Of a DNA stretch of 64,000 bases, positions 51,585 to 59,517 are shown one piece after another. This DNA comes from Streptomyces sp. HmicA12 (lineage in GTDB: Bacteria; Actinomycetota; Actinomycetes; Streptomycetales; Streptomycetaceae), in contig NZ_KB891850.1 in NCBI RefSeq assembly GCF_000373565.1, positions 62,001 through 126,000 of the forward strand, written 5' to 3'. Made by a program: the position numbers and the translations under genes. Numbering within the stretch: the stretch's first letter is position 1; each line of letters begins with the position of its first letter. The notes below the pieces were generated by a model, which did not search any database, was not told the DNA's origin, and saw nothing but the letters and a program-made list of their open reading frames with translations.

Positions 51585-52175
51585 CTACTTCAGGCGGGCC
51601 CGGATGCGCTCCCGCATCGACGCCATCGTGAAGCCCTTGGGGTCGATCTTTCCGGGCTGCCACTCCAGGTGGCCGATGACCGAGCGCTCCGACCAGCCGT
51701 GGTGGCGGCAGAGCGCCGCGGCGGCCTTCTCGATCGCCTCCAGCTGGGCCGCGGGCCACGGATCCTCGCCGTCGCCGAGGTTCTCGCACTCGAAGCCGTA
51801 GAAGCGGCTGTTGCCGTCCGTGTTCGCCTCGTTGTCGTGCGGCAGCGACTTCTCCGCGATCACCGCGCGCAGCACGTCGTCGTCGCCGAGCCCCGCATGG
51901 TTCGCCCGGCCGTAGCCGACCAGGTGGACGTGACCGTCCTTGGTGATCACGCCGTGGCAGAGCGGGCCCGGCAGGTCCGCGTGCCCGTCGCGGCAGATCC
52001 GGACGGTGGCCGCGCTGCCCTGCGTGACGGTGTGGTGGATCATCACGCCGTTCACCGGGCCCCAGGAGCCCTTGTGGTTCCGGTTGTGATGCCGCCAGTC
52101 GCCGACTTCGACCACCGTCAGACCCTCGTCCTTGAGGGCGTCGAGAAAACTGCTCGCGGACATGGGTGGGGCCAT
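51585..52175 (-). CDS. N-acetylmuramoyl-L-alanine amidase / PGRP-domain protein
   Basis: Zinc amidase-fold protein of 196 residues without a signal peptide. Zinc ligands and motif are VNGVMIHHTVTQ at the first strand and GHLEWQPGKIDPKGF near the end, with SRFYGFECENLGDG between. It resembles phage endolysins and PGRP amidases. With no signal peptide it may be a lysis-related or prophage-derived enzyme, or exported another way. The ATG at 52175 has GAAGGAG upstream; the longer frame to 52295 has no support. A MITE lies in its upstream region. Confidence 0.85.
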   Translation of the reverse strand: MAPPMSASSFLDALKDEGLTVVEVGDWRHHNRNHKGSWGPVNGVMIHHTVTQGSAATVRICRDGHADLPGPLCHGVITKDGHVHLVGYGRANHAGLGDDDVLRAVIAEKSLPHDNEANTDGNSRFYGFECENLGDGEDPWPAAQLEAIEKAAAALCRHHGWSERSVIGHLEWQPGKIDPKGFTMASMRERIRARLK

Positions 52176-52340
52176 GGCCGTCTCCTTCGCGCGCGCGACG
52201 GGCGCCTCGCGCGCGCCGTCTCGTACCGCTGCTTGTACCCGCAACGGCCTTGTGCGGACGACTCGTTCGTATTCCGTGCGAGTCGTTCCGGACATCGGCG
52301 ACGCGGCCGAGGAGAAGGAGAGGCCGACGGGCCCGGTGGG

Positions 52341-52498
52341 CTAGGTCGTGTCCGCAAAGTCCCTCCTGCCTCGCGACGCCTGGCACGCCGAGAGCACGCT
52401 TCCCCAAGCTCTCAACTCCGTTCGAGCAGGGGAGACCCCATTGACGCCGCGGGGCCCGCCCTCCGGGCGGACGGAGGGACTTTGCGGACACGACCTAG
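52341..52498. mobile_element. 158-bp MITE with 26-bp perfect terminal inverted repeats
   Basis: The 26-base ends (52341-52366 and 52473-52498, beginning CTAGGTCGTGTCCGC) are perfect inverted copies. The 106-bp interior has no coding frame and contains a CTTCCCC/GGGGAG pair at about 52400-52436. Ends starting with CTAG suggest a CTAG or TA target duplication of an IS5-type transposase acting in trans. The right end supplies the stop codon of the small gene next to it. Confidence 0.85.
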
Positions 52499-52728
52499 GA
52501 GCGCAGGACCCCGTCCCCGTTCGTCGCGATGTGTGCCTCGAGGGCGCGCAGCGCGTCCTGCGTGGCCTGGGGGCTGCCGCTGCCCGAGCGCTCCGCGTAG
52601 TACGCGGCGCCGAGGCGCTTGAGCAGATCGCCGCCCGCGCGCTGGGCCTGCACGTCGTCCAGCTTCTGCTTGCCCTGCGTCAGCCCCCGCTGCGCCTGCT
52701 CCTTGGCCTTGTCCAGGAAGCCCGCCAT
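52495..52728 (-). CDS. Small conserved Streptomyces protein, C-terminus altered by the MITE
   Basis: Protein of 77 residues, highly charged and helical (FLDKAKEQAQRGLTQGKQKL, then LLKRLGAAYYAER), with no known function; I recall similar short proteins beside the encapsulin gene in Streptomyces. The ATG at 52728 is chosen because GGGTGA lies upstream; a GTG at 52737 is possible. Its TAG stop (52495-52497) lies within the CTAG end of the MITE, so the original C-terminus may have been longer. Confidence 0.65.
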   Translation of the reverse strand: MAGFLDKAKEQAQRGLTQGKQKLDDVQAQRAGGDLLKRLGAAYYAERSGSGSPQATQDALRALEAHIATNGDGVLRS

Positions 52729-52959
52729 GGTGGTCACCCGTTTCTGTAGGTCGTTCAGTGCGAAGCCGTTTCCCGATCAACGCGTACCGGGATCTTTGAG
52801 TTCCGCGAACGGTGGCGCGGAGCGACGGTATGTGCGGAACGTGCCGCCAATGCCCCGCCGCGGAGAGATCCATTCCCGCTCGTTTGTGTAATGGCGCGGC
52901 CACGATCCGTGCTGGGAGGCTTCCCCTCGCAGGTCGGTTCATGATCGGGAGGCACATCC

Positions 52960-54372
52960 ATGTCGGTAGGCGAAGAGGTCCGTGCGGAGCAGTCGGGTCA
53001 GGGGTCGCAGAAGAGCCTCGGCACATCCGCCGCACGGAATCTGGCCACCACCACCAAGTCCGCCCCGCAGATGCAGGAGATCAGCTCCCGCTGGCTGCTG
53101 CGGTCCCTGCCGTGGGTGGACGTTCAGGGCGGCACGTACCGGGTGAACCGGAGGCTGAGCTACTCGGTAGGGGACGGACGCATCACGTTCGTGAAGACCG
53201 GGGACGCCGTCCGGGTCATCCCCGCCGAGCTGGGGGAGCTGCCCGCGCTGCGCGACTTCGAGGACCCCGACGTCCTCGGGGAGCTGGCCGGGCGGTGCAC
53301 GCAGCGCGAGTTCGCGGCCGGCGAGGTGCTCGCCTCGTTCGGCAGCCAGGCCGACGAGGTGTTCCTGCTCGCGCACGGCCGGGTGGAGAAGGTCGGCACG
53401 GGCCCGTACGGGGACGACGCGGTGCTCGGCACCCTCGCCGACGGCGCGTACTTCGGCGACCAGGCCCTGCTCGACGCGGAGAGCATCTGGGAGTACACGG
53501 CACGCGCGGCCACCGCGTGCACCGTGCTCGTGCTGCCGCGCCGTGACCTGGAGCAGATCGCCGAGCGCTCCGAGGCACTGCGCGAGCATCTGGAGCAGCT
53601 GCGCTCGCTGCCGGAGCAGCGGGCCAACAAGTACGGCGAGAAGGAGATCGACCTCTCGGCCGGGCACATCGGCGAGGCGCTCCTGCCGGGGACGTTCGTC
53701 GACTACGAGTCGGCGCCGCGCGAGTACGAACTGAGCGTCGCGCAGACCGTGCTGCGCATCCACACGCGCGTGGCCGACCTCTACAACCAGCCGATGAACC
53801 AGACGGAGCACCAACTCCGGCTGACCGTCGAGGCGTTGAAGGAGCGCCAGGAGCACGAGCTGATCAACAACCGGGAGTTCGGCCTGCTCAACAACTGCGA
53901 GTACGACCAGCGGCTGCAGCCGCACGACGGCGCCCCCGGCCCCGACGACATGGACGAGCTGCTCAGCAGGCGGCGCGGTTCCAAGCTGTTCCTGGCCCAC
54001 CCGAAGGCGATCTCCGCGTTCGGCCGTGAGTGCAACAAGCGGGGCCTCGTCCCGGAGACCATCGACATCGGCGGCCACCGCATCCCGACCTGGCGCGGGG
54101 TGCCGATCTACCCGTGCGCCAAGATCCCGATCTCCGAGGCGCGCACCACGTCCATCATCTGCATGCGTACGGGGGAGCAGGAGCAGGGCGTCATCGGCCT
54201 GCGGCAGTCCGGCATCCCGGACGAGATCGAGCCGAGCCTGTCGGTGCGGTTCATGGGGATCAGCGAGCAGGCGATCATCTCGTACCTCGTGACGACGTAC
54301 TACTCGGCGGCGGTCCTGGTGCCCGACGCGCTGGGTGTGCTGGAGAACGTGGAGATCGGCCGGTGGCGGTGA
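52960..54372 (+). CDS. Family 2B encapsulin shell protein with inserted cyclic-nucleotide-binding-like domain
   Basis: Predicted shell protein of a nanocompartment, 470 residues, HK97 phage-like fold. Residues 1-35 are a disordered tail, about 36-100 the first part of the shell fold, about 100-210 a cyclic nucleotide-binding-like domain (VFLLAHGRVEKVG, then FGDQALLDAESIWEYTARAA), and 225-470 the rest of the shell fold. In the phosphate-binding cassette the usual FGE is FGD, so ligand binding may differ from that of CRP. EshA is a known Streptomyces relative. The ATG at 52960 follows GGGAGG. The polyprenyl synthase gene 101 bp downstream is the expected cargo. Confidence 0.9.
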   Translation: MSVGEEVRAEQSGQGSQKSLGTSAARNLATTTKSAPQMQEISSRWLLRSLPWVDVQGGTYRVNRRLSYSVGDGRITFVKTGDAVRVIPAELGELPALRDFEDPDVLGELAGRCTQREFAAGEVLASFGSQADEVFLLAHGRVEKVGTGPYGDDAVLGTLADGAYFGDQALLDAESIWEYTARAATACTVLVLPRRDLEQIAERSEALREHLEQLRSLPEQRANKYGEKEIDLSAGHIGEALLPGTFVDYESAPREYELSVAQTVLRIHTRVADLYNQPMNQTEHQLRLTVEALKERQEHELINNREFGLLNNCEYDQRLQPHDGAPGPDDMDELLSRRRGSKLFLAHPKAISAFGRECNKRGLVPETIDIGGHRIPTWRGVPIYPCAKIPISEARTTSIICMRTGEQEQGVIGLRQSGIPDEIEPSLSVRFMGISEQAIISYLVTTYYSAAVLVPDALGVLENVEIGRWR

Positions 54373-54472
54373 CGAGCCGCACCCCGCACGTCGTGTCCCC
54401 GCCCACCAGGGCGGGTACACCGACGGGGTACGTGCCCGGAGTCCGCTCCCGCCGGCGCTCCGGGGTGAGCCC

Positions 54473-55552
54473 ATGACACAGACGACGGAGCCCCAACTGT
54501 CGGCGCACGCGGCGCAGCCGAACGAGACGCAGGAGGCGTCGGTCGTCCTGGCGCAGGCCAGGGCATCGGTCGACCCCGAGCTGCGGCGGGCCGTCGAGGC
54601 CCTGCCGGGGTCCATACGCCGCGTCGCCCTGTACCACTTCGGATGGGAGCACGCGGACGGCACACCGGCGTCCGGCAACGCGGGCAAGGCGGTGCGGCCG
54701 GCCCTCGTGCTCGCCGCGGCGCGGGCTCTCGGCGGCCGGCCCGAGCGGGCGGTGCGGGCCGCGGCCGCCGTGGAGCTGACGCACAACTTCACGCTGCTGC
54801 ACGACGACGTGATGGACCGGGACGCCACCCGCAGGCACCGGCCCACCGCGTGGACGGTGTTCGGCGACGCGGACGCGATCCTCGCGGGTGACGCGGTGCA
54901 GGCCCAGGCGCAGTGGCTGCTCGCCGAGGACGCGCACCCGGCTGCGTCCGCGGCGGCGGCCCGACTCGCCTCCTGCGTCGTGGAGTTGTGCGCGGGACAG
55001 TCCGCCGACGTGGCCCTGGAGCGGCGCGCTCCGACGGACACGACCCTGGAGGAGACCCTGGCCATGGCGGAGGCCAAGACCGGGGCGCTGCTCGGCTGCG
55101 CGTGCGCGCTCGGCGGGCTGTACGCGGGAGCGGGGGACGAGGAGGTCGCGGCGCTCGACGCGTTCGGGCGGGCGGCGGGCCTTGCCTTCCAGCTGATCGA
55201 CGACGTGATCGGGATCTGGGGCGATCCGGCCCGCACCGGCAAGCCGGCCGGTGCCGATCTGGCCGTACGCAAGAAGTCCCTGCCGGTCGTCGCGGCGCTG
55301 GCCTCCGGTGGGCCCGCGGCGGACGAACTGGCCGCGCGGTACGGGCCGCCGGGTCCGGGAAAGGAGGATCCCGCGGAGCTGGAGGCGATCGCGCTCGCCG
55401 TCGAGCGGGCCGGTGGGCGCGACTGGGCGCAGGCGCAGGCGGCGGACCATATGGCGCGCGCGGTGGCCGAGTTGCAGCGGGCGGTGCCGGTGCCGGAGGC
55501 GGCGGGCGGGCTGTTGTCGCTGGCCGAGTTCGTCACTCGGCGCGAGCGGTAG
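54473..55552 (+). CDS. Polyprenyl diphosphate synthase, predicted encapsulin cargo
   Basis: Class I (E)-prenyl chain-elongating enzyme of 359 residues. The first aspartate-rich motif is LLHDDVMDRDATRRHRPT (residues 108-125), the second LIDDVIGIWGD (241-251). Chain length cannot be fixed; the residue five before the first motif is Phe106, so products in the C10-C20 range are plausible. The N-terminal 25-30 residues are Gln/Thr/Ala-rich and poorly ordered, fitting a loading domain for the shell. The ATG at 54473 is preferred; the upstream in-frame region has no clear ribosome site. Confidence 0.88.
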   Translation: MTQTTEPQLSAHAAQPNETQEASVVLAQARASVDPELRRAVEALPGSIRRVALYHFGWEHADGTPASGNAGKAVRPALVLAAARALGGRPERAVRAAAAVELTHNFTLLHDDVMDRDATRRHRPTAWTVFGDADAILAGDAVQAQAQWLLAEDAHPAASAAAARLASCVVELCAGQSADVALERRAPTDTTLEETLAMAEAKTGALLGCACALGGLYAGAGDEEVAALDAFGRAAGLAFQLIDDVIGIWGDPARTGKPAGADLAVRKKSLPVVAALASGGPAADELAARYGPPGPGKEDPAELEAIALAVERAGGRDWAQAQAADHMARAVAELQRAVPVPEAAGGLLSLAEFVTRRER

Positions 55553-55657
55553 CGCTCCGCTGGGGGCGGGCGGGGGTGTGGGGGCTGCGGTGATCGCGGG
55601 GCGCCCTCGGGGGCGCCGGTGTGTGTTGTGTGGCGGCCTCGGGTGCGTCGTGGCCGG

Positions 55658-55683
55658 TCGCGCGGTTCCCCGCCCTCCCCTGA
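55658..55683 (+). repeat. Diverged arm of the REP-like repeat
   Basis: A 26-base variant with core TCGCGCGGTTCCCCGCC, preceded by GGGTGCG as in other copies. It lies between the prenyl synthase gene and the next acetyltransferase gene. Confidence 0.5.
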
Positions 55684-55771
55684 CGGGGCGCGGGTTCCCG
55701 GGCTTCCGGGTGATCGTCTAGGCTGCCAACGGCCTTTCGGAGCAGGCGAGTTGAGCAGAGGGTGGGCGTTC

Positions 55772-56380
55772 ATGGGAGTGCGAATACGGCGGGCGGGGGA
55801 CGGCGACCGGGACCTGGTCGTGCGGCTGCTCGACAGCGCGTTCATGGACGACCCGGTCAGCGGCTGGGTGTTCCCGGGCGCCGAGTACCGGCGGGCCCGG
55901 CACGCGGGGCTGATGGCGGCGTTCACCGATGCGACGCTCGCCGAGGGGGCCGGGGGATACGTCGATGTCCTGGAGGACGAGTCGGCCGTCGCGCTGTGGA
56001 TGGACCTGCCGGACGAGCCGCACGACGCGGGCGAGGACGACGGCCCCGCCCAGGTGCGGGCCGCCGTCGATCCGGACAACGAACGGATCGAGCGGATCGC
56101 CCGGCTGATGGAGGAGGCCCACCCGGTGGGGCGGGCGCACACGTACCTCTGGATGATCGGTGTCGTGCCGGAGCGGCAGGGCGAGGGTCTCGGTACGGCG
56201 CTGATGACACCGGTCCTGGAACGCTGCGACCGCGCGGGGCGGCCCGCTTATCTGGAGGCCAGCAGCGCCCGCAGCCGCGCCCTGTACGAGCGGCTCGGGT
56301 TCGTCGCCACCGGCAGCGTCATCCAGCTCCCCGACGGGCCGGTGCTGTGGCCCATGTGGCGTGAGCCGCAGGGGAGTTGA
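55772..56380 (+). CDS. GNAT-family N-acetyltransferase
   Basis: Acetyl-CoA-dependent transferase of 202 residues. Its acetyl-CoA segment is LWMIGVVPERQGEGLGTALM, followed by YLEASSARSRALYERLGF. The N-terminal half (DSAFMDDPVSGWVFPGAEYR) is typical of uncharacterised actinobacterial GNATs. The ATG at 55772 begins MGVRIRRAGDGD. It is convergent with the TetR gene, ending four bases before that gene's stop. The acceptor is unknown. Confidence 0.85.
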   Translation: MGVRIRRAGDGDRDLVVRLLDSAFMDDPVSGWVFPGAEYRRARHAGLMAAFTDATLAEGAGGYVDVLEDESAVALWMDLPDEPHDAGEDDGPAQVRAAVDPDNERIERIARLMEEAHPVGRAHTYLWMIGVVPERQGEGLGTALMTPVLERCDRAGRPAYLEASSARSRALYERLGFVATGSVIQLPDGPVLWPMWREPQGS

Positions 56381-56384
56381 CCCG

Positions 56385-56975
56385 CTACGCCTCCGGGGCG
56401 ATGCGCTCCACGAGCCGCTCCACCACACCGTCCGGCACGCTCACACCGGGGATCGCGCCGTCCAGCATCCCCGGCATCGTCAGCTGCTCCAGGATGAGCC
56501 CGAGCATGCCCAGGTAGAGCAGGGTGATCTCCTCCGCGCCGCCGGGCAGTCCGGCCTGCGCGTTGAACGCGATGCCCTCGTCGAGATCGCCGCGCAGCGA
56601 CGTCATCAGGGACGCGCGCAGCTCCGGCCGGCGCCCGGCCTCCAGGCGCATCTCCATCATCGCGAGGAACCCGGTCCGGTCACGCTGGGCGCGTCCCATC
56701 AGGTCGTGCATGAAGGCGGTGAGCAGCGCCCGGTCCCTGGGCCGCGTCAGCAGTTTCTCGACGACCGCGGGGTCGGGTGCGAGCCGCTGGTGCAGCCAGG
56801 TGTCGATCTGCTGGATCAGGTCGTCGCGGTTGGCGAAGTAGTTGGACGACGTGCCCGTCGGCACCCCCGCCGCCGCGTCCACCGCGCGAAAGGTCAGCCC
56901 GCGCGCGCCCTCCGCCGCCAGCACCTCGACGGCCGCGTCGACCAGGGCCGCCCTGCGCTCAGGATTCCTCACCAT
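56385..56975 (-). CDS. TetR-family transcriptional regulator
   Basis: Regulator of 196 residues. The helix-turn-helix is LTFRAVDAAAGVPTGTSSNYFANRDDL. The C-terminal domain has MMEMRLEAGRRPELRASLM, typical of the TetR_C_6/BetI-like group. It is divergent from the reductase-like gene at 57109, with a palindrome between (57023-57058), so it probably represses that gene and itself. Confidence 0.88.
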   Translation of the reverse strand: MVRNPERRAALVDAAVEVLAAEGARGLTFRAVDAAAGVPTGTSSNYFANRDDLIQQIDTWLHQRLAPDPAVVEKLLTRPRDRALLTAFMHDLMGRAQRDRTGFLAMMEMRLEAGRRPELRASLMTSLRGDLDEGIAFNAQAGLPGGAEEITLLYLGMLGLILEQLTMPGMLDGAIPGVSVPDGVVERLVERIAPEA

Positions 56976-57018
56976 GCCGTCTCCTCCGGAGGGCTCTCCA
57001 AGGGTTCCAGAAAGACCC

Positions 57019-57058
57019 TTGCAACCACTACACCTGAAGCACTATAACTGAAGTGGTT
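57019..57058 (+). promoter_or_regulatory. Promoter and TetR operator-like palindrome in a divergent region
   Basis: TTGCAA at 57019-57024 and TATAAC at 57043-57048 are 18 bases apart, reading towards the reductase-like gene. The inverted repeat AACCACT (57023-57029) and AGTGGTT (57052-57058) brackets the -10, and two CTGAAG copies lie inside. A bound TetR would block the promoter. Confidence 0.6.
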
Positions 57059-57108
57059 CGGGGCGGAGGTCGCCCCAACTCCCCTGCCCCCTGCGGAAAG
57101 AGACCAGC

Positions 57109-57696
57109 TTGCGCAAGCTCACGTACTTCGTGGCCGTGTCCATCGACGGCTTCATCGGAGACGAATCCGGCGACGGCGAGATGTTCATGCCGTTCGTCGA
57201 CGAAGAGTTCCTCGCCTACCTCACGAGCGAGTACCCCGACACCATCTCGAAGCCCGGCCGCGAGATGCTCGGCATCGAGGGCGTCCCGAACAAGACCTTC
57301 GACACCGTGATCCAGGGCCGCCGCAGCTACCAGGTCGGCCTGGACGCGGGACTCACCAGCCCGTACGGGCATCTGCGCGAGTACGTCGCCACGCGCGGCC
57401 TCGACAAGTCCCCGGACCCGAACGTCCGGCTGATCCACGACGACGTCGTCGGCGCGATCCGTGAACTCAAGGCCGAGGACGGTGATCTGGACATCTGGCT
57501 GTGCGGCGGCGCGCAGCTCGCCGGGGTGCTCGCGGACGAGATCGACGAGCTCGTCCTCAAGACGTACCCGGTGCTGTTCGGCGGCGGCATGCCGATGTTC
57601 GGCGGCCGTTCCTACTCCCTCGACCGGTTCGACCTCACGGAGAACCGCACGTTCGGCAACGGCGTGGTGGTGCGCCGCTACACCAGGACGCGGTGA
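57109..57696 (+). CDS. Dihydrofolate reductase-family (RibD C-terminal-like) protein
   Basis: Cytoplasmic NADPH-dependent-fold protein of 195 residues. VAVSIDGFIGDESGDGE is the N-terminal strand-loop of this group, and LDIWLCGGAQLAGVLADEIDEL plus the FGGGMPMFGG segment form the nucleotide region. Family members are often called RibD- or DHFR-like; the substrate is unknown. The start is a TTG at 57109 behind GGAAAGAG. It is divergent from the TetR gene, with the operator-like palindrome in between. Confidence 0.82.
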   Translation: MRKLTYFVAVSIDGFIGDESGDGEMFMPFVDEEFLAYLTSEYPDTISKPGREMLGIEGVPNKTFDTVIQGRRSYQVGLDAGLTSPYGHLREYVATRGLDKSPDPNVRLIHDDVVGAIRELKAEDGDLDIWLCGGAQLAGVLADEIDELVLKTYPVLFGGGMPMFGGRSYSLDRFDLTENRTFGNGVVVRRYTRTR

Positions 57697-57722
57697 ACTC
57701 CGGACCCCCGTACGTTGGGGGC

Positions 57723-58619
57723 ATGATCGAACTGCTGCACATCACCGAGCGGAGCCTGTGGGAGAGCGCCGAGGCCGCGGGGACGTACGCGATGTCGACC
57801 CGCGGCAAGACGCTCCAGGAGGTCGGCTTCGTCCACTGCTCGTTCCCGCACCAGGTCCGCGCGGTCGCCGAACTGCTCTACGGCACCGACCCCGCCCCCG
57901 GCGAGCTGGTGCTCCTCGTCATCGACCCGCGGCGCCTCGACGGCGTGCCCGTGCGGGTCGAGGAGGCCGTGCCGGGAGGCGAGCGGTTCCCGCACCTCTA
58001 CGGGCCGTTGCCGGTGTCGGCGGTGACCGAGGTGCGCGCCTGGCCGCGCCCCGAGGAACGGAGCCAGAAGGAACGCATGCTCGCCGGCGACCTCTACCTC
58101 GCCGACGACCCCGAGCTGGCGGCGGACGCCCTGCGCGCCGGTGAACTGGCGGAGCGCTACAACGCGAGCAGCGTCACCGACCAGCCCGCCCGTCAGGCGC
58201 TGCTGCGCGAACTGCTCGGCGAGGTCGGCGAGGACGTCGTGGTGCGCCCGCCCCTCTCCGTCGACTACGGGCAGTACGTCAGCATCGGTGCGCGGACGTT
58301 CGTCAACTGCGGTGCCGTACTGCTGGACGTGGCCCCCATCCGGATCGGCGAGGACGTCCAGATCGGCCCGAACGTCCAGCTGCTGACCCCCACGCACCCC
58401 CTCGCCCCCGAGCCCCGGCGGGCCAAGTGGGAGGCGGCGAAACCCATCACCATCGGCGACAACGTCTGGCTGGGCGGCGGTGTCATCGTCTGCCCCGGCG
58501 TCACGATCGGCGCGAACACGGTCGTCGGCGCGGGGTCCGTCGTGACCCGCGACCTGCCGGCCGACGTGGTGGCGGTCGGCAACCCGGCGCGGGTCGTGCG
58601 CGACGTGCCGCGGAGCTAG
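57723..58619 (+). CDS. DUF952-maltose/galactoside O-acetyltransferase fusion
   Basis: Protein of 298 residues joining two families. Residues 1-110 are a DUF952 domain (LLHITERSLWESAEAAGTYA, GFVHCSFPHQ). Residues 115-298 form a left-handed beta-helix acetyltransferase of the LacA/NodL/Maa type: ERMLAGDLYLADDPEL is the family N-terminus, followed by hexapeptide repeats (IRIGEDVQIGPNVQL, THPLAPEPRR, ITIGDNVWLGGG) with the catalytic His in the PTHPL loop. Families of this type are usually separate genes. The ATG at 57723 is 27 bases after the previous stop; its stop overlaps that of the convergent gene. Confidence 0.85.
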   Translation: MIELLHITERSLWESAEAAGTYAMSTRGKTLQEVGFVHCSFPHQVRAVAELLYGTDPAPGELVLLVIDPRRLDGVPVRVEEAVPGGERFPHLYGPLPVSAVTEVRAWPRPEERSQKERMLAGDLYLADDPELAADALRAGELAERYNASSVTDQPARQALLRELLGEVGEDVVVRPPLSVDYGQYVSIGARTFVNCGAVLLDVAPIRIGEDVQIGPNVQLLTPTHPLAPEPRRAKWEAAKPITIGDNVWLGGGVIVCPGVTIGANTVVGAGSVVTRDLPADVVAVGNPARVVRDVPRS

Positions 58620-59452
58620 GCGGAGGGGACCGTGGCCCGGATCGAGTCCGTCATCGCCGCCACGAAGGCGTCCCGCGTCGTCTCGTCGACCAGGTCGAGG
58701 GAGAGGTACGGGTTGAGGTCCTCCAGCTCCACCAGGAGGAGGTCGCCCTCGGGGGTGCGGCAGGCGTCGACGCGCTGGATGCCGTGCGGGAGGGTGTTCC
58801 AGTCGATGAAGGAGCGCGCGAACTCCCGGTCGGCCCCGGTGACTTCGTAGGGGCGCAGCTCCCAGCGGCGGGACGGGTCCGGTGCGTACAGGGCGTACCG
58901 CAGCTCGTGGTCGACGAAGTAGAACGAGACCTCGTAGCGGAAGTCGATGTGCGGCTGGACCAACAAACCCTCGGAGTAAGGGAGTTCGGTGAGGTCCGGC
59001 GGAGCCACGTGGCGCAGGCCCATCGAGTCCGCGCCCAGCTTCGGCTTCGCCACGTACCGGGGCGCCACCGGGAGGCGGCCCAGGTCCTCGGGGCGGTCGA
59101 CGGTCGGGATGACCGGGTAACCGGCCTCCGTCAGGTCGAGGAGGTAGCCCTTGCCCGCCATGTCGGCCCGGCCGTTCAGCGGGTTGTAGACGTTCGTGCC
59201 CTGATCGAGGGCGCGGGCGCGGAACGCCTCGTACGCCTCCTGGTGGCCCAGGACCGGGCCGCTGTTGCGGACCACCACCGCGTCGAAGGCGTCCATGAGC
59301 CCGGCCGCGTCGAGCGGGTGGCAGAGCGCCAGCTCGAAGGAGGCGCGGAGCCGCGAGGTCAGGAAGATGTCCTCGTCGCAGTAGCGGCGGCCGCGGGCCT
59401 CGTACGCGAGGTCCGTGACATAGAGGACGCGGGTGCGGTGGCGGCGCGGCAT
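58616..59452 (-). CDS. ATP-grasp-like protein of unknown function
   Basis: Protein of 278 residues with ATP-grasp features: RYVAKPKLGADSMG is the phosphate-binding strand, and LLLVELEDLNPYLSLD the metal-binding end (E..N). It should join a carboxylate to an amine using ATP, but the substrates are unknown. The ATG at 59452 begins MPRRHRTR. It is divergent from a second ATP-grasp gene and its stop shares CTAG with the fusion gene's stop, so the two transcripts meet. Confidence 0.75.
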   Translation of the reverse strand: MPRRHRTRVLYVTDLAYEARGRRYCDEDIFLTSRLRASFELALCHPLDAAGLMDAFDAVVVRNSGPVLGHQEAYEAFRARALDQGTNVYNPLNGRADMAGKGYLLDLTEAGYPVIPTVDRPEDLGRLPVAPRYVAKPKLGADSMGLRHVAPPDLTELPYSEGLLVQPHIDFRYEVSFYFVDHELRYALYAPDPSRRWELRPYEVTGADREFARSFIDWNTLPHGIQRVDACRTPEGDLLLVELEDLNPYLSLDLVDETTRDAFVAAMTDSIRATVPSA

Positions 59453-59517
59453 GGACGGGACTCCCGGGGCGGATGTGGTGCGTGCGGCCTCCCAGTCTCC
59501 CGCACCCCGCTGGTGCA

